Notes: a model not told the origin generated them from the sequence alone. Shown: positions 18,224-26,792, counted from the stretch's first letter. The stretch is 64,000 bases of DNA from JADJSS01 sp046329815 (GCA_046329815.1 JAXLTY010000001.1:1178001-1242000), one strand, 5' to 3'. Numbers and translations: made by a program.

Positions 18224-18753
18224 AGATAATAAAGTATATAATTGCAATACTAGCTTACTTATTTCTTGTGTATTATGTTTTGAATTTTGTTTATTGGAAT
18301 AATCCAATTTACGGACTTGGTGATTTGCCTTATCTTTTTCTCGCAGTCGTATTTGCTTTTTTGAGCTCAACAAGAGTATTTACTTATAAAATAACTAACC
18401 GCTTAATATCTGTATTTGCTTTCATCATTATTTTTGTCTCAATCTTTTGGTTTTCATTTTACTCTTTGAAAATTGGTCGTAAACAATCTGAAAACAATCT
18501 ACTGGAAGTAAAAGTAGCCATTGATAAATATTACTCGAAGAATAAGAAATATCCCAAAAGATTGTCTGAATTAGAAACACAAGGTTTTATTAAAAGTATA
18601 AAAAGGCCAATATTTTTAATTCCATATGGCAAATATTATTTTTATACAACAAAAGAATTGAATTTTGATAGATTAGAATTACATGCAGATAATACAATCT
18701 GTCTTGCATTTATAACAAATGATAATATTCCGTCCACCTTTTTTGATAATTAA
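18220..18753 (+). CDS. Small membrane protein with pseudopilin-like soluble segment, unknown function
   Basis: 177 residues from ATG 18220, which overlaps the previous stop codon (ATGA). The longer frame from 18097 runs inside the RapZ domain and is rejected. There are three hydrophobic segments (about 4-25, 32-50, 60-84). They are followed by a segment NLLEVKVAIDKYYSKNKKYP that resembles the variable part of type II secretion pseudopilins (helix plus a YYxxxxxYP turn). Sequence is AT-richer than the neighbours. Its position between a sugar kinase and a nucleotidyltransferase suggests co-transcription, but no function can be assigned. Confidence 0.65.
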   Translation: MKIIKYIIAILAYLFLVYYVLNFVYWNNPIYGLGDLPYLFLAVVFAFLSSTRVFTYKITNRLISVFAFIIIFVSIFWFSFYSLKIGRKQSENNLLEVKVAIDKYYSKNKKYPKRLSELETQGFIKSIKRPIFLIPYGKYYFYTTKELNFDRLELHADNTICLAFITNDNIPSTFFDN

Positions 18754-18773
18754 TGTAACTTACCAATTATTAC

Positions 18774-19571
18774 ATGAAAGCAATGATATTCGCAGCAGGT
18801 TTAGGCACACGGTTAAAACCGTTAACCGATAATTGTCCGAAAGCATTGATACCTGTTGGCAGCAAACCAATGCTGCAAATTGTAATTGAACAACTGAAGA
18901 AACATGGCTTCAATGAAATCATTTTAAACGTTCATTATTTAGCAGAACAGATTTATGATTTTATAGAAAAAAATAATCAGTTTGATATTTCAATCCGTTT
19001 TTCTGACGAAACAGATGAGTTGCTGGAAACCGGCGGCGGCTTGTGGAAAGCGCGTCATTTTTTTGATGACGGAAAACCATTTTTATTATGCAACGCCGAT
19101 GTATTGACGAACATCAACTTAGAAAAATTGTATAACGCACATCTACAAAATAATGCTATTTCTACATTAGCCGTTCGTGAACGAAATTCATCGCGCTATT
19201 TATTGTTTGATGATAATGATATATTATTTGGTTGGGAAAATGTAAAAACGGAAGAAGTAAAAATTCCACGAAAAATTCCACGTCATTGCGAACGAAGTGA
19301 AGCAATCTCAACTGAAAAAGAAGATAGCTTCGTGCCTCGCCATGACGTGCCATATCCATTGCACGAAAAAGCATTCAGCGGTTATCATATCATTTCACCA
19401 AAGATTTTTGAAACCTGCAAACGCGATGGCGTTTTCTCAATGGTTGATTGGTATCTGGATATTTGCAACGAACACACGATAAAATGTTTTCATCACCAGG
19501 AAGATATTTGGATAGATATCGGTTCGATTGAACAGTTGGAAAAAGCAAAAGAAGCAATCAATCAGTTCTGA
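18774..19571 (+). CDS. Sugar-1-phosphate nucleotidyltransferase, MurU-like
   Basis: 265 residues with the nucleotidyltransferase signature MKAMIFAAGLGTRLKPLTDN and PKALIPVGSKPMLQI. LNVHYLAEQIYDF, a metal-binding LLCNADVLTN and SGYHIISP follow. Closest in pattern to MurU (MurNAc-1-phosphate uridylyltransferase) and other small UTP/GTP transferases. With the upstream AmgK-like kinase it could turn salvaged MurNAc into UDP-MurNAc (inference). Residues about 170-192 (RHCERSEAIS...FVPRHD) are encoded by an inserted palindromic repeat. They sit in the loop between the ENVKTEEVKI strand and the SGYHIIS strand, so the enzyme has an in-frame insertion. Confidence 0.85.
   Translation: MKAMIFAAGLGTRLKPLTDNCPKALIPVGSKPMLQIVIEQLKKHGFNEIILNVHYLAEQIYDFIEKNNQFDISIRFSDETDELLETGGGLWKARHFFDDGKPFLLCNADVLTNINLEKLYNAHLQNNAISTLAVRERNSSRYLLFDDNDILFGWENVKTEEVKIPRKIPRHCERSEAISTEKEDSFVPRHDVPYPLHEKAFSGYHIISPKIFETCKRDGVFSMVDWYLDICNEHTIKCFHHQEDIWIDIGSIEQLEKAKEAINQF
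19280..19350. repeat. Palindromic CGTCATTGCGA-type repeat inserted in frame inside a gene
   Basis: Left arm CACGTCATTGCGAACGAAGT... (from 19280) and right arm ...CCTCGCCATGACGTG (to 19350) form a 71-bp imperfect palindrome. It resembles the widely dispersed intergenic element whose translation reads RHCERSEAIS. It is preceded by a 12-bp tandem duplication (AAAATTCCACGA, 19261-19283) that may mark insertion or slippage. The reading frame is kept. Confidence 0.85.
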
Positions 19572-19574
19572 CAA

Positions 19575-20006
19575 CTATTGTTTGAAAAGCACAAAGCGTA
19601 AATTTTCGCCACCACAATTAGTAGTCAGATTGCCATCAATTACCACTTTCTTTTTATAAGTACTGCGATACATTCGTGCAGTGCCTGAGCCGATGCACCA
19701 GTTCAAACCTTTTGGCAAAAGGTCTGCATAAATATATTTGTCCTGGCGAATCTGCATTTTATAAGTGTTATAATCCAGCTTGCCTGTAATCTGGTATTTA
19801 GCTTTGTAAACATCTGTTTGGTAGCGATAACGAACGGTCATTTCGCCTCTGAAGTCACCAACATCATTGTCATCGGTAATAAACATCGTTACTTGCAAAC
19901 CATTTTTATTATCAATGTCTGTATTATTTTTTGACAAAATAATTCCTTTCCAACTTCCACGCAAAATAGGATTGCTTGCAAAAGTTGCTGTTGCAGCAAA
20001 TAACAA
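19575..20006 (-). CDS. Secreted protein of unknown function; true start unresolved
   Basis: 143 residues from a TTG at 20006. The frame continues open upstream to the glyS stop codon and encodes NIKKNVLILFLLFAATATFA, a textbook signal peptide. That stretch contains no ATG, GTG or earlier TTG in any position. Either translation starts at a rare codon (an ATC precedes AAA AAA AAC) or at the TTG with a shortened signal. The mature part (GSWKGIILSKNN..., GDFRGEMTVRYRYQ..., WCIGSGTARMYRS) looks like a beta-rich lipocalin-like fold, without a family I can name. It follows glyS by 45 bp on the same strand. Confidence 0.6.
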   Translation of the reverse strand: MLFAATATFASNPILRGSWKGIILSKNNTDIDNKNGLQVTMFITDDNDVGDFRGEMTVRYRYQTDVYKAKYQITGKLDYNTYKMQIRQDKYIYADLLPKGLNWCIGSGTARMYRSTYKKKVVIDGNLTTNCGGENLRFVLFKQ

Positions 20007-20051
20007 AAATAATATGAGAACGTTTTTTTTGATATTGTTTACTTTATTGAA

Positions 20052-21575
20052 TTAACCGATAGCTTTTCGTAATAAATTATTCATATCAATTTTTGCACCA
20101 ACAATTTTTGCCACTTCATCTATATGAATTCTGTCTTGCTGCATGGTGTCGCGCTCGCGAATCGTTACGGTATTGTCTTCTAATGTTTGATGATCCACCG
20201 TAATGCAATAAGGCGTTCCAAGTGCGTCCATTCTTCTATAGCGTTTTCCGATCGAATCTTTTTCTTCGTAAAAAGTTCTTCCTTTAAATTTCAATACATT
20301 CAAAATTTCACGCGCTTTCTCAGGCAAACCATCTTTTTTTACTAATGGCAAAACCGCTACTTTTATGGGTGCTAAAGCCGGTGGAATATTTAAAACCGTA
20401 CGCGTTTCGCCGTTTTCTAAGACTTCGTCTCTTAAGGATTCACTGATTACGCGCAAAAACATTCTGTCTAAACCGATAGAAGTTTCTATTACATAAGGCA
20501 CATAATTTTCATTCAGTTCTGAATCGAAATACTGTAATTTTTTTCCGGAATATTTTTGATGTTGCGACAAATCGAAATCTGTTCTAGAATGAATGCCTTC
20601 CAATTCTTTAAAACCGATTGGAAATTTGAATTGAATATCTTCAGCGCCATCAGCATAATGCGCCAGTTTTTCATGAACATGAAAACGAAGACTATCTTGC
20701 GAAGTACCTAACGCCAAATGCCAGTTCATGCGCGTTTGCTTCCATTTTTCAAACCATTCTTTTTGCGTGCCAGGTCGAACGAAAAACTGCATTTCCATCT
20801 GCTCAAACTCACGCATACGGAAAATGAATTGTCGAGCAACAATCTCATTTCGGAACGCTTTTCCAATTTGCGCAATACCAAACGGAATTTTTAATCGTCC
20901 TGTTTTTTGCACATTTAAAAAATTGACAAAAATACCTTGAGCCGTTTCCGGTCGTAAGTATAAATCTGTTGAATCTTCATCAACAGCGCCTAATTTTGTT
21001 CCGAACATTAGGTTAAACTGACGCACATCTGTCCAGTTTTTAGAACCTGAAACTTCGCATGCAATTTCATATTCTTCGATCAGTTCTTTATATCTTTTAA
21101 AATCGGCTGCTTCTGCTGCTTTTGTATATTCGGTTTCTAAAGTAATTGCTTTGGCATAATCGCGTGATGCTTTTACTTTTTCTTCTTCTGTTGCTTCTGA
21201 TAAATTTTTCTTTGCTAATTCTTTTTCGCCTTTTTCTTTCAGTTTGTCAATTTTTTCTTCCAGCAAAACATCAGCACGATATCTTTTCTTAGAATCTTTG
21301 TTGTCGATCAGCGGATCGGAAAACGAATCAACGTGACCGCTGGCTTTCCAAACCGTTGGATGCATAAAAATCGCGGTATCCAAACCAACGATATTTTCGT
21401 GCATTTGCACCATGCTTTTCCACCAATATTCTTTGATATTATTTTTTAATTCAACACCAAATTGTCCGTAATCGTAAACGGCGCCTAAATTGTCATAAAT
21501 TTCACTCGACGGAAAAATAAATCCGTATTCTTTGCAATGCGAAACGATCTTTTGTAAATTTTCTACTTCAGCCAT
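20052..21575 (-). CDS. glyS: Glycine--tRNA ligase (class II, alpha2 type)
   Basis: 507 residues from ATG 21575 (MAEVENLQKIVSHC). The longer frame to 21644 runs through the promoter and is rejected. The protein is of the single-chain alpha2 GlyRS type found in Bacteroidota rather than the alpha2beta2 type. It has YDYGQFGVELKNNIKEYWWK, motif 2 GKAFRNEIVARQFIFRMREF, and motif 3 YVIETSIGLDRMFLRVISES, with an anticodon-binding domain beginning PPALAPIKVAVLPLV. It charges tRNA-Gly. A -7 element lies directly upstream of the ATG. Confidence 0.97.
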   Translation of the reverse strand: MAEVENLQKIVSHCKEYGFIFPSSEIYDNLGAVYDYGQFGVELKNNIKEYWWKSMVQMHENIVGLDTAIFMHPTVWKASGHVDSFSDPLIDNKDSKKRYRADVLLEEKIDKLKEKGEKELAKKNLSEATEEEKVKASRDYAKAITLETEYTKAAEAADFKRYKELIEEYEIACEVSGSKNWTDVRQFNLMFGTKLGAVDEDSTDLYLRPETAQGIFVNFLNVQKTGRLKIPFGIAQIGKAFRNEIVARQFIFRMREFEQMEMQFFVRPGTQKEWFEKWKQTRMNWHLALGTSQDSLRFHVHEKLAHYADGAEDIQFKFPIGFKELEGIHSRTDFDLSQHQKYSGKKLQYFDSELNENYVPYVIETSIGLDRMFLRVISESLRDEVLENGETRTVLNIPPALAPIKVAVLPLVKKDGLPEKAREILNVLKFKGRTFYEEKDSIGKRYRRMDALGTPYCITVDHQTLEDNTVTIRERDTMQQDRIHIDEVAKIVGAKIDMNNLLRKAIG

Positions 21576-21579
21576 ACTG

Positions 21580-21587
21580 CAAAGATA
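21580..21587 (-). promoter_or_regulatory. -7 promoter element of glyS
   Basis: On the minus strand TATCTTTG (TAnnTTTG) ends 4 nt before the glyS ATG, implying a leaderless or nearly leaderless mRNA and supporting ATG 21575 as the start. No matching -33 TTTG. Confidence 0.5.
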
Positions 21588-21700
21588 ATTGTTGAATTGT
21601 AGAATTATCGAATACCTGAATAAAATTATTGATAAATACCACAAATCACCGATTTCTGCTAAATTTAAATGGCTTTAATTTTATACCATAAATCTGGATT

Positions 21701-24061
21701 ATGAGAATAACAGTGTTACTTGCTTTTTACTTGCTTTTTACTCGTTTGAGTTTTGCGCAAACAGATTATAAAACCAGCATCAAAAATAAAGACGGCTATA
21801 CTTGTATTTATACGGTAACTTACACCAAACCTGCATCTGCTTATAGCAATTCAACTGCTGTATATAGATATGGTTTATTAGATGAGAAAACGAAGAAGAT
21901 CGTTTTACCAATACAGTATAAAACTGTTTACACTTCGTATGAAGATGAAATCTATATCGTACAGGATTCATTAGAAAGATTTGGTTTGTATGCTGCAAAA
22001 AAACAGAAATTTATCATTGAACCGACATATAGTAAAATAGATGGATTCAGCGAAGGTATTGCCGTTGTGCAGAAAAAAAAATATACAAATGGCTGGAACG
22101 AATATGCTTATGGCGCAATCGATAAAAATGGCAAAGTCGCTATTGCCGATACATTTAGCTTTTTAGGCAATTGCCGCGATGGTTTATTAAACTTTAAGCA
22201 AGACAAACAATATGGCTACATGAATAAAGAAGGAAAAGTTGTAATTCCTGCAAGCTATTACAGTGCTGAAAGTTTTGTAAATGGATTGGCGCCGGTTCAG
22301 GTAAATGATGGTGATTTATACGGCTATATCAACAAGGACAATAAATATGTGATACAACCAAAATATGTATATGCCGAAATTTTTTATGAAGGTTATGCCA
22401 ATGTCTATAAAAACAAGAAATTCTTTACATCTAAAGCTACTAACGGTGGTAAAAAGAATGAAATAGGTGTGATTGACATCAAAGGCAATGAAGTCATCCA
22501 GCCAATTTATGAGTATGTTTCTTTGAAAAAACCAGGCGGTATTTTTGTGGTTACAAAAGATGAAAAACAAGGTTTGGTTGACAGTACCGGAAAAATTATC
22601 TTGCCGGCTGATAACAAAAGTATAGGTGAATTTAATGGTGGTATTGCAAAAATAGAAAAAACCGTTGGTATGTATGGCTTGGTTGATACTAAAGGCAAAT
22701 GGTTGTTGCCGGCAGATTACACTGAACTTTCAGGTTTATATTCGAATGCAGGATTTTATGCAAAAAAAGATGGAAAATATATAGTTTACGACAATAAAAT
22801 GAAAATCATTATTCCTGCTGATACCGCAAGACGCATTATTGTCGGCAAAAAAAATATTGGTTATATTTTTGAAAACTCAGTAAAAGTATTTGATCTAAAT
22901 GGTAAATTAATAAAGACGATCAACCAGGAAAACGTAGATCAATACGGCACTAATTTTTTCAGTAATGATGATTCATTGAAAGTGTCCTTTTTTAAACAAA
23001 TTTATTTACGTGATCTGCAAACAAAATTAAATCAAAAATTGAATGCCGATGATATTATTGATTTTAACGATGAAGGTATTTTTTTAACAAAGAATGCTTC
23101 AAAACATAGCTTTTATGATTACACCGGAAAAAAATTATTCAAGCAATCTTTTGAAAACGTCATTAATTTTTCTGAAGGCATTTGTGCATTACAGGAAAAT
23201 ACTTACAGCAGACCTTATCTGGCTGATAAGAATTTCCTTAAGATAAAAGAACTGGATAAAGTTTTTTACGGACCATTTTCGGAAGGTTTGGCAAAAGCAA
23301 AATCGCAATACGGCAGCACTATTTACTATCTGGATAAACAAGGCAATACTGTTTTTTACATAGATGCAAAAGATGGCGGAATTTGCAAAGACGGAAGAAT
23401 TATGATCCAGGATAATAACGGAAAATATTATTATGTAAATAAAAACGGCAGCCCAATCAATTCAAGTAAGTATGATGTTTTAGGCAATTTTTCGGAAGGT
23501 TTGGCTGGTTTTAAAGACAATAAAAAATGTGGTTATATAGATATTTCAGGAAACATTGTTATTTATGCACAATTTGATGAAGTAAGTGATTTTTACAACG
23601 GCACTGCTATTGTTAAACAAGACAATAATTTCTTCCTGATCGATAAAAAAGGAAAAGCGATCAATAATGAAAAATACACAGCAGCAGGCAATCCGGCGAA
23701 CGGTACTTTTCCTGTAAAAAAAGGCAGCAATTTTGGATTGATAGACAGCAAAGGAAATACATTGGTAGCATTCAAATACCAGGAAATTTCGCCTGCAAGC
23801 GAAGGAATGCTTTGGGCAAAAAAAGGCGAAAAATGGGCGCTGCTAAACACTGCAGGCAAAGAACTCACCGCTTTCGAATACGATGGTTTTTTTAGTTTTG
23901 AAAACGGATATTGCAAAACATACAAAGACAATAAAATCGGATTGATTGATAAAACAGGAAAAATTGTTTTATCGACTGAATACACCAACATTGGTCAAGT
24001 ATATAACAATACAGTTATTACTATAAGAAATAATGGCTCAACAAATTATGCTATAAAATAA
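21701..24061 (+). CDS. Secreted WG-repeat protein
   Basis: 786 residues with a signal peptide (MRITVLLAFYLLFTRLSFAQ) followed by roughly a dozen or more WG/beta-hairpin repeats. Each is of the form GLxDxxGKxVIPxxYxxxxxFxxGxAxVxxxxKYG. Examples are YGYMNKEGKVVIPASYY, YGYINKDNKYVIQPKYV, CGYIDISGNIVIYAQFD and GLIDKTGKIVLSTEYTN. Function of such proteins is unknown; surface binding or a scaffolding role is often assumed. No C-terminal sorting domain is seen, so export beyond the periplasm is not supported. It converges on the PAP2-like gene with a 9-bp gap. Confidence 0.9.
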   Translation: MRITVLLAFYLLFTRLSFAQTDYKTSIKNKDGYTCIYTVTYTKPASAYSNSTAVYRYGLLDEKTKKIVLPIQYKTVYTSYEDEIYIVQDSLERFGLYAAKKQKFIIEPTYSKIDGFSEGIAVVQKKKYTNGWNEYAYGAIDKNGKVAIADTFSFLGNCRDGLLNFKQDKQYGYMNKEGKVVIPASYYSAESFVNGLAPVQVNDGDLYGYINKDNKYVIQPKYVYAEIFYEGYANVYKNKKFFTSKATNGGKKNEIGVIDIKGNEVIQPIYEYVSLKKPGGIFVVTKDEKQGLVDSTGKIILPADNKSIGEFNGGIAKIEKTVGMYGLVDTKGKWLLPADYTELSGLYSNAGFYAKKDGKYIVYDNKMKIIIPADTARRIIVGKKNIGYIFENSVKVFDLNGKLIKTINQENVDQYGTNFFSNDDSLKVSFFKQIYLRDLQTKLNQKLNADDIIDFNDEGIFLTKNASKHSFYDYTGKKLFKQSFENVINFSEGICALQENTYSRPYLADKNFLKIKELDKVFYGPFSEGLAKAKSQYGSTIYYLDKQGNTVFYIDAKDGGICKDGRIMIQDNNGKYYYVNKNGSPINSSKYDVLGNFSEGLAGFKDNKKCGYIDISGNIVIYAQFDEVSDFYNGTAIVKQDNNFFLIDKKGKAINNEKYTAAGNPANGTFPVKKGSNFGLIDSKGNTLVAFKYQEISPASEGMLWAKKGEKWALLNTAGKELTAFEYDGFFSFENGYCKTYKDNKIGLIDKTGKIVLSTEYTNIGQVYNNTVITIRNNGSTNYAIK

Positions 24062-24070
24062 CCGGGAAAA

Positions 24071-24760
24071 TTACGCTTTGTTTTCTATTAAAACAGCAGC
24101 ATCTTTATGTACATACTGATTAATAAGAACGCTTAGTTTATATGCAATAAATGCAAAGAACGGCGCCGCAACCACATCAATTGTATAGTGTACATGCTGT
24201 ATTAAAATAAACGAAGCAACCAAAAAAACCAAGCCAATCAGGAAACGTTTCACATTTTTATTTACAGCTATTAAAATAAACAATACAATGGTTGAAACAT
24301 GTCCTGAAAAGAACAAATCTTTTACGATATAGCCGCCGCTTGGTGTGCTCATAAAGATGATCGTTACCGGATCACGCAGCAAAATCATACCAGCAGGTGG
24401 CTCTAATGGCACCAGATAAATCGAGATTGTACGCATCGCGATTAACAAACAATAACCTTGCAGCGCAATGATAAATGTTTTTGGATGGATGATAGTTGTA
24501 AGTATAAATGTAAATAATGCAATGTATGTCAATGAAAAAGTAAACATCGACAAATCATGCGGCGGAATATTTGCCAGCAGAAAGTCATACGGTGTGGCGC
24601 CATGTCTTACTTCCAGACTTGAAACAACGACTCTGCAATATTTAAACAGAATAATGTAAGAAAAAACAGCAAATATCAACTGGTTTCTATACGATTTAAT
24701 CGCCAGCAATTCTTTCCAACCAGAATATAATGTAGTAAAGTAATTGGTTACAAAATTCAT
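24071..24760 (-). CDS. PAP2 / sphingomyelin-synthase-related membrane protein
   Basis: 229 residues with about six membrane segments. Two motifs match the lipid phosphatase/phosphotransferase superfamily: DLFFSGHVSTIVLF (SGH, with the His) and QHVHYTIDVVAAPFFAF (HYTxDV). This is the D3/D4 pattern of sphingomyelin synthases and PAP2_3 proteins. Bacteroidota make sphingolipids, so a role in sphingolipid or phospholipid head-group transfer is plausible but inferred. No linked lipid genes are present in the window. Confidence 0.75.
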   Translation of the reverse strand: MNFVTNYFTTLYSGWKELLAIKSYRNQLIFAVFSYIILFKYCRVVVSSLEVRHGATPYDFLLANIPPHDLSMFTFSLTYIALFTFILTTIIHPKTFIIALQGYCLLIAMRTISIYLVPLEPPAGMILLRDPVTIIFMSTPSGGYIVKDLFFSGHVSTIVLFILIAVNKNVKRFLIGLVFLVASFILIQHVHYTIDVVAAPFFAFIAYKLSVLINQYVHKDAAVLIENKA

Positions 24761-24960
24761 TTCAAAATAGTAAATACGGCAAAAATCGGCTACAAAAATA
24801 GTTAAAAAAGAAATACTATGTACAAAAGATGTACATTAAGGAAATTTTTAACGGAATTTTTGGATTTGGAATACAAATCGGTTAATTTCATTATCGCAAA
24901 TTTCACAAAAAAGGATTTGGGAAAAATATTTACCTGTAAAAACAAACCAAGAAATACTAC

Positions 24961-24968
24961 TATATTTG
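24961..24968 (+). promoter_or_regulatory. -7 promoter element of the DNA methyltransferase gene
   Basis: TATATTTG matches TAnnTTTG, 28 bp before the ATG at 24997. No -33 TTTG at standard spacing. The surrounding 24761-24996 region is very AT-rich and holds no gene. Confidence 0.45.
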
Positions 24969-24996
24969 GTTAATTATTATAGTTTATTAGTGTTTT

Positions 24997-25857
24997 ATGT
25001 ATAAAATCGAATCAATAAAATCAATACTTGGAACTCCAAAATATGAAAATGATTTTGGAGTTATATACCATATGGATTGTAAATATGGATTAGAACAATT
25101 AGTAAAGAATAATATTGAGATTGATTTAACCATTACCAGTCCTCCATATAATATCGGCAAAGAATATGAAGAAATAGTTCCAGTTCAAAGTTATGTAAAC
25201 TGGCTAAGTGGCATTTGTGATACTATTTATAAATTAACCAAAGAGGATGGTGCATTTTTGTTAAATGTTGGTTACTTAAAGGTTGATGGAAAAGGCAAAG
25301 CTGTTCCTATAACCTATTTGCTTTGGGAACAAATACAATTTTATTTACAACAAGAAATCGTTTGGAACTATGGAGCAGGTGTGGCCGGAAAACGGTTTTT
25401 GTCGCCTAGAAATGAGAAAATAATGTGGTACATAAAAGATCCTGATAACTATACCTTTAACCTGGATGATATTAGAGATCCGGATGTAAAGTATCCAAAT
25501 CAAAAAAAGAATGGGAAGTTGCGTTGTAATACTTTAGGAAAAAATCCTTCTGATGTATGGCAAATAGCCAAAGTCACATCAGGTGCCAACAGGTCTTCAG
25601 CAGAACGCACAGATCATCCGGCACAATTTCCGGAAGATTTGATAGAAAGAATGATTAAAGGTTTTTCTAATGAAAATGAATTGATTTTAGATCCTTTTAT
25701 GGGTTCCGGAACCACTGCAAAAACTGCGATGTTGAATAATAGAAAGTTTTTAGGATTTGAAATTAATGACAGTTATTTCAATATTATTGCAGACAGGTTA
25801 GATAATACTCTAAAAGAAATAGATATAAAATCAAGAACATTGGAATTGTTTCAATAG
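24997..25857 (+). CDS. Type II DNA methyltransferase (beta class, probably N4-cytosine)
   Basis: 286 residues. Catalytic motif IV TSPPYNIG (residues 47-54) comes before AdoMet-binding motif I LDPFMGSGTTAKTA (about 230-243). This order defines the beta class of amino-methyltransferases, and the SPPY form is typical of m4C enzymes. It would protect host DNA from the adjacent ScaI-like nuclease. The stop codon overlaps the convergent nuclease gene by 7 bp. The block from 24800 to 26760 is more AT-rich than its flanks and shows no functional tie to the neighbours, consistent with horizontal transfer. Confidence 0.9.
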   Translation: MYKIESIKSILGTPKYENDFGVIYHMDCKYGLEQLVKNNIEIDLTITSPPYNIGKEYEEIVPVQSYVNWLSGICDTIYKLTKEDGAFLLNVGYLKVDGKGKAVPITYLLWEQIQFYLQQEIVWNYGAGVAGKRFLSPRNEKIMWYIKDPDNYTFNLDDIRDPDVKYPNQKKNGKLRCNTLGKNPSDVWQIAKVTSGANRSSAERTDHPAQFPEDLIERMIKGFSNENELILDPFMGSGTTAKTAMLNNRKFLGFEINDSYFNIIADRLDNTLKEIDIKSRTLELFQ

Positions 25858-26477
25858 ATTTTTATCATTTTCGATTTCTTTGCATCTGGCGTAAGACGAG
25901 CCTGTTGTCCTTTTGCAGATGTTTGTGGCAGCCAATCTGTATGTTCTAAAAATCCAAATGTAATTTGTGTAATTTTCGGATAAATAATGTTTCCTTTTTT
26001 ATCTGTAGTTACCGGTAAAAATTCTTCTTTGTCTATTAGCTTAAATTTTTCAAAATTTACACCGATATAATAACCATTTTTATTTTTTGTGTCAGATTTG
26101 GAAGATGGCTGCGCGTAGCTTCTGTTAGCATAAATATCATTTTTACTACTTGATGCCTTTACTTCAATCGAATAATCATCATTAAGTTTATAAACAATAT
26201 CTTTTTCTTTTTTGGTTTTGCCTATTTTATAATCTGTTCCAGCCACTTTTGATATATTATAAGGAATCAATTCATGCAATATATTACTCATTATTTGTGG
26301 CGTTGGAAATATTTGTTTTCCAATAGATAAAGGACCGATTTTGGAATCAAATATTTGCTTCCATGAATCTAATACAGCTTTTATGATCTGCTCTTCTGTT
26401 AATGGATGTTCGTTGATTAATTTCTGAGTGATTTTTTTCCATTCAGATTTATCTTTTTTTTGATACGGAGATGCCAT
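25851..26477 (-). CDS. Type II restriction endonuclease, ScaI family
   Basis: 208 residues. It starts MASPYQKKDKSEWKKITQKL and contains QIFDSKIG, IFPTPQIMSNILHELIP, KDIVY, YSIEVKASSSK, NRSYAQ and a C-terminal GQQARLTPDAKK. These resemble what I recall of ScaI-type nucleases. D93, E105 and K107 provide a PD-(D/E)xK active site. The recognition site cannot be read from sequence. AGTACT (the ScaI site) occurs several times in this window, for example at 10131, so it is not obviously avoided. The gene overlaps the C-protein gene by 29 bp and would be co-transcribed with it. Confidence 0.8.
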   Translation of the reverse strand: MASPYQKKDKSEWKKITQKLINEHPLTEEQIIKAVLDSWKQIFDSKIGPLSIGKQIFPTPQIMSNILHELIPYNISKVAGTDYKIGKTKKEKDIVYKLNDDYSIEVKASSSKNDIYANRSYAQPSSKSDTKNKNGYYIGVNFEKFKLIDKEEFLPVTTDKKGNIIYPKITQITFGFLEHTDWLPQTSAKGQQARLTPDAKKSKMIKIY

Positions 26478-26685
26478 CGAATAATTCGTTTAAGTCAATA
26501 TTTAATGCTTTTGCAATTTTTTCAATATTGATTAAAGTGATATTTTTCTCGGCTCTTTCTATCATGCCAATGTAAGTACGATGTAAGTCTGCTTTATAGG
26601 AAAGTCCTTCTTGAGATAAATTCATTTCTCTTCGAATTTTTCTTACACGTTGACCAAATTTTACGAGAATATCTTTATTCGCCAT
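26449..26685 (-). CDS. Controller (C) protein of the restriction-modification system, XRE family
   Basis: 78 residues forming a single helix-turn-helix domain (RVRKIRREMNLSQEGLSYKA, then LHRTYIGMIERAEKN and LNIDLNELFDG). This is the standard size and pattern of R-M controller proteins, which activate their own and the nuclease gene after the methylase has acted. It lies directly upstream of and overlaps the nuclease gene. A palindrome resembling a C-box lies 29-58 bp upstream of its ATG. The arrangement explains delayed nuclease expression on entry into a new host. Confidence 0.9.
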   Translation of the reverse strand: MANKDILVKFGQRVRKIRREMNLSQEGLSYKADLHRTYIGMIERAEKNITLINIEKIAKALNIDLNELFDGISVSKKR

Positions 26686-26713
26686 TGAGGTATGTTACAA
26701 TGGTAAAGCTATT

Positions 26714-26743
26714 TATAGTATATAATATACACCACATACTATA
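26714..26743. promoter_or_regulatory. Predicted C-box operator of the controller protein
   Basis: TATAGTAT (26714-26721) and ATACTATA (26736-26743) are perfect inverted 8-bp arms with a 14-bp spacer. Read on the minus strand the sequence has TATAGTATGTGG, close to the TATAGTCCGTG-type half-site seen in several C-protein operators. Confidence 0.65.
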
Positions 26744-26792
26744 GTTAGCATTTTTTTTGATAAAAGCAGATTTTAATTTTTATCTATTTATG

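Noticed and set aside
25851..26477. Claim that the nuclease cuts AGTACT because of its ScaI-like sequence
   Set aside because: Family membership does not fix the site, and AGTACT occurs several times in the window (for example 10131), so avoidance gives no support.
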